A stretch of 34,102 nucleotides of DNA from Lachnoclostridium sp. UBA6475 (GTDB taxonomy: Bacteria; Bacillota; Clostridia; Lachnospirales; Lachnospiraceae). The notes beneath the pieces are model-generated. The model was not told the origin of the DNA. It saw only the letters and a list, made by a program, of their open reading frames with translations, and did not search any database. Of this stretch, positions 32,355-34,102 are shown in pieces. The stretch is taken from assembly GCA_002435545.1 (NCBI GenBank), contig DJNB01000116.1, positions 1,542 to 35,643 on the forward strand, in the 5' to 3' direction. The position numbers were made by a program, and so were the translations under genes. The stretch's first letter is position 1. The number at the start of each line of letters is the position of its first letter.

Positions 32355-32456
32355 GACACATTCTGCTATGCAGATTCAACATTTTTCCATGGCGTTTGCG
32401 AAAAGCACATGATAAGGTATGGGTATCATATGCATAGGAAAGAAAGGATTATAACG

Positions 32457-34102
32457 ATGTCAGAAACAATGAAAAAACAAATTATTTCCAATATCCGGCT
32501 TGGAGATATGACGGTTGTCTTTGAACAGTCGGAAGATACCGGAAAAGTGGGATTTTATGTGATGCCGGCAGCATGGGAAGAAAGAAGCCGCGTGACAGAA
32601 AAATACTATCGTGTAAACAATATGATCCAGTTAAAGATCGTAGGAGATATTTATCCGGGATCTTACGGAAATGGTCAGACGATGCACAATTCAGGATCCA
32701 CGGATCTTATGATCTACCAGTCACAAAACGTCGAGGAAGTGGACGGACATACGGAAATACATACCTTTTTTAAAGATGACCGGGGATATAATGTAGAAAA
32801 TATTATTACGTATTATCCGGGGGAAGAAAGTTTTGAGATGAAAAACTGCTTTACCAATGAGAGTGGAGAAGACGTTACATTGGAAATGTTTTCCAGTTTT
32901 GAAATGGGAAACCTGTCGCCGTTTCTTCCGGGCGATGGTGTGGGAAGCCTTCTGGTACACCGGATTCTCAGCAAATGGAGCCACGAAGGGCGTCTCGTCA
33001 CAGAACGCATTGAAGACTTGCAGCTGGAACCAAGCTGGTCGACCTGGTCCGTAGCGGTAGAACGGTTTGGACAGCGCGGCTCTATGCCCGTGATGAAATA
33101 TTTTCCGTTTGCTGCCGTGGAAGATGAAACGTCGCATGTTACCTGGGGTGTCCAGCTGGCACATGAAGCCTCATGGCAGCTCGAAATCTACCGGCAGGAC
33201 GATGGCCTGCATCTGAGCGGCGGTCTGGCTGACCGTGAATTTGGTGACTGGATGAAGACCGTGAAGCCGGGAGAACGTTTTGAGACTCCGACAGCGATCC
33301 TTTCTGTCTGCGAAGGCGGAATTGATGATATCTGCCACAGACTGGTATCTGCCGGTAATAAATATGTAAATGCGGGGCCGGAAAGTGAGCAGGATCTGCC
33401 TGTCATTTTCAATGAATACTGTACGACCTGGGGAAATCCTTCCCACGAAAATATCTGCCATATTTTGGAAAATATAAAAGACAAAGGATTTGACTATTTT
33501 GTCATTGACTGCGGATGGTTCAAAGAAGACGGAGTTCCGTGGGATATCAGCATGGGAGATTATAACATTTCCAAGACGCTCTTTCCGGAGGGGTTGGAAA
33601 AGACCGTGGAAGCGATACGCCAAAAGGGCATGAAACCGGGAATCTGGTTTGAAATTGATAATGTCGGACGGGCGGCCAAAGCTTATGAACTTACGGATCA
33701 CCTTTTAAAACGGGACGGCTATCCGCTTACGACGCACAACCGCCGCTTCTGGGATATGAATGATCCGTGGGTCAAAGAGTATCTTCATGAAAAAGTGATA
33801 AAGATGTTACAGCAATATGGCTTTGAATATATGAAGATGGATTACAATGACACGATCGGACTTGGCTGTGACGGTGCTGAGACGCTTGGCGAAGGCCTTC
33901 GCAGGAATCAGGAGGCATCGGTAAATTTTGTAAGACAGGTAAAAGAGGAAGTGCCGGGGATCATATTGGAAAACTGTGCTTCCGGCGGACACCGGCTGGA
34001 ACCGCTTATGATGGGACTTTGCTCGATGGCATCGTTTTCCGATGCCCATGAGACGGAAGAGATTCCGATCATTGCGGCAAACCTGCACCGTGTGATCCTG
34101 CC
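32457..34102 (+). CDS. GH36 alpha-galactosidase (partial at right edge)
   Basis: The frame stays open to the window end, giving 548 codons of a family of roughly 700 residues. The N-terminal beta-sandwich (about 1-310) contains GSYGNGQTMHNSGSTDL, and the barrel begins with PVIFNEYCTTWGNP. The nucleophile is Asp462 in KMDYND and the acid/base is Asp529 in FSDAHE; ENCASGGHR lies between them. It removes terminal alpha-galactose from raffinose-type or host glycans, probably in the cytoplasm as no signal peptide is seen. AAAGGA precedes ATG 32457. The 102-base gap before it shows a weak ATGATA/TATCAT inverted repeat (32409-32429), a possible operator for a sugar-responsive repressor, but no clear promoter. 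Confidence 0.92.
   Translation, partial: MSETMKKQIISNIRLGDMTVVFEQSEDTGKVGFYVMPAAWEERSRVTEKYYRVNNMIQLKIVGDIYPGSYGNGQTMHNSGSTDLMIYQSQNVEEVDGHTEIHTFFKDDRGYNVENIITYYPGEESFEMKNCFTNESGEDVTLEMFSSFEMGNLSPFLPGDGVGSLLVHRILSKWSHEGRLVTERIEDLQLEPSWSTWSVAVERFGQRGSMPVMKYFPFAAVEDETSHVTWGVQLAHEASWQLEIYRQDDGLHLSGGLADREFGDWMKTVKPGERFETPTAILSVCEGGIDDICHRLVSAGNKYVNAGPESEQDLPVIFNEYCTTWGNPSHENICHILENIKDKGFDYFVIDCGWFKEDGVPWDISMGDYNISKTLFPEGLEKTVEAIRQKGMKPGIWFEIDNVGRAAKAYELTDHLLKRDGYPLTTHNRRFWDMNDPWVKEYLHEKVIKMLQQYGFEYMKMDYNDTIGLGCDGAETLGEGLRRNQEASVNFVRQVKEEVPGIILENCASGGHRLEPLMMGLCSMASFSDAHETEEIPIIAANLHRVIL

Noticed and set aside
32359..32385. Terminator after the S24/S26 peptidase gene
   Set aside because: TCTGC-TAT-GCAGA pairs only five bases and the T-run comes too far downstream.

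Overview
The window reads as a chromosome segment of a Gram-positive, Clostridia-type bacterium, most likely a gut Lachnospiraceae. This rests on the VanRS-like regulators, the Pel genes without the outer-membrane partners PelB and PelC, AAGGAGG-type ribosome sites, consensus sigma-A promoters, and host-glycan or plant-glycan hydrolases. The placement is an inference from gene families; no rRNA or tRNA gene was seen.

Region 1 (1-1170) is visibly AT-richer than the rest. It holds the 3' end of a BREX defence gene (brxL) and a GIY-YIG/RAMA protein, so it looks like the edge of a defence island. Region 2 (1218-8860) is a set of closely packed housekeeping and accessory genes: a YaiI/YqxD protein, a VanR/VanS-like two-component system without resistance genes, a membrane-anchored C39-like cysteine peptidase, an HNH nuclease, a YicI-type alpha-xylosidase and a DMT-family transporter.

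Region 3 (8857-24106) is one long plus-strand operon behind a consensus promoter. It encodes a Pel-type exopolysaccharide machine: a family 2 glycosyltransferase, a free-standing PqqD-like protein, PelD fused to a degenerate SDR domain, PelE, a large GT-C-like membrane protein, a DUF2194-like exported protein in the PelA place, PelF, PelG, a DUF2304 protein, two more glycosyltransferases and a DUF4874/DUF4832 protein. A paralogue of the last gene faces it tail to tail on the minus strand (24103-25521).

Region 4 (25594-32354) is the least familiar part and the best candidate for an undescribed system. A second polysaccharide flippase is translationally coupled to a PF14907-type nucleotidyltransferase. 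Then comes a strongly promoted 124-residue protein with a short conserved-looking leader ending in VYAASG. Next are a minus-strand ABC exporter and a PqqD-HprK fusion kinase, and a divergent S24/S26 Ser-His peptidase that shares a symmetric promoter with the kinase gene. I read this as a peptide or small-protein maturation and export system linked to the cell-surface polysaccharide. The window ends inside a GH36 alpha-galactosidase gene.

There is no stretch above 300 bases without a gene, no CRISPR array and no insertion sequence.
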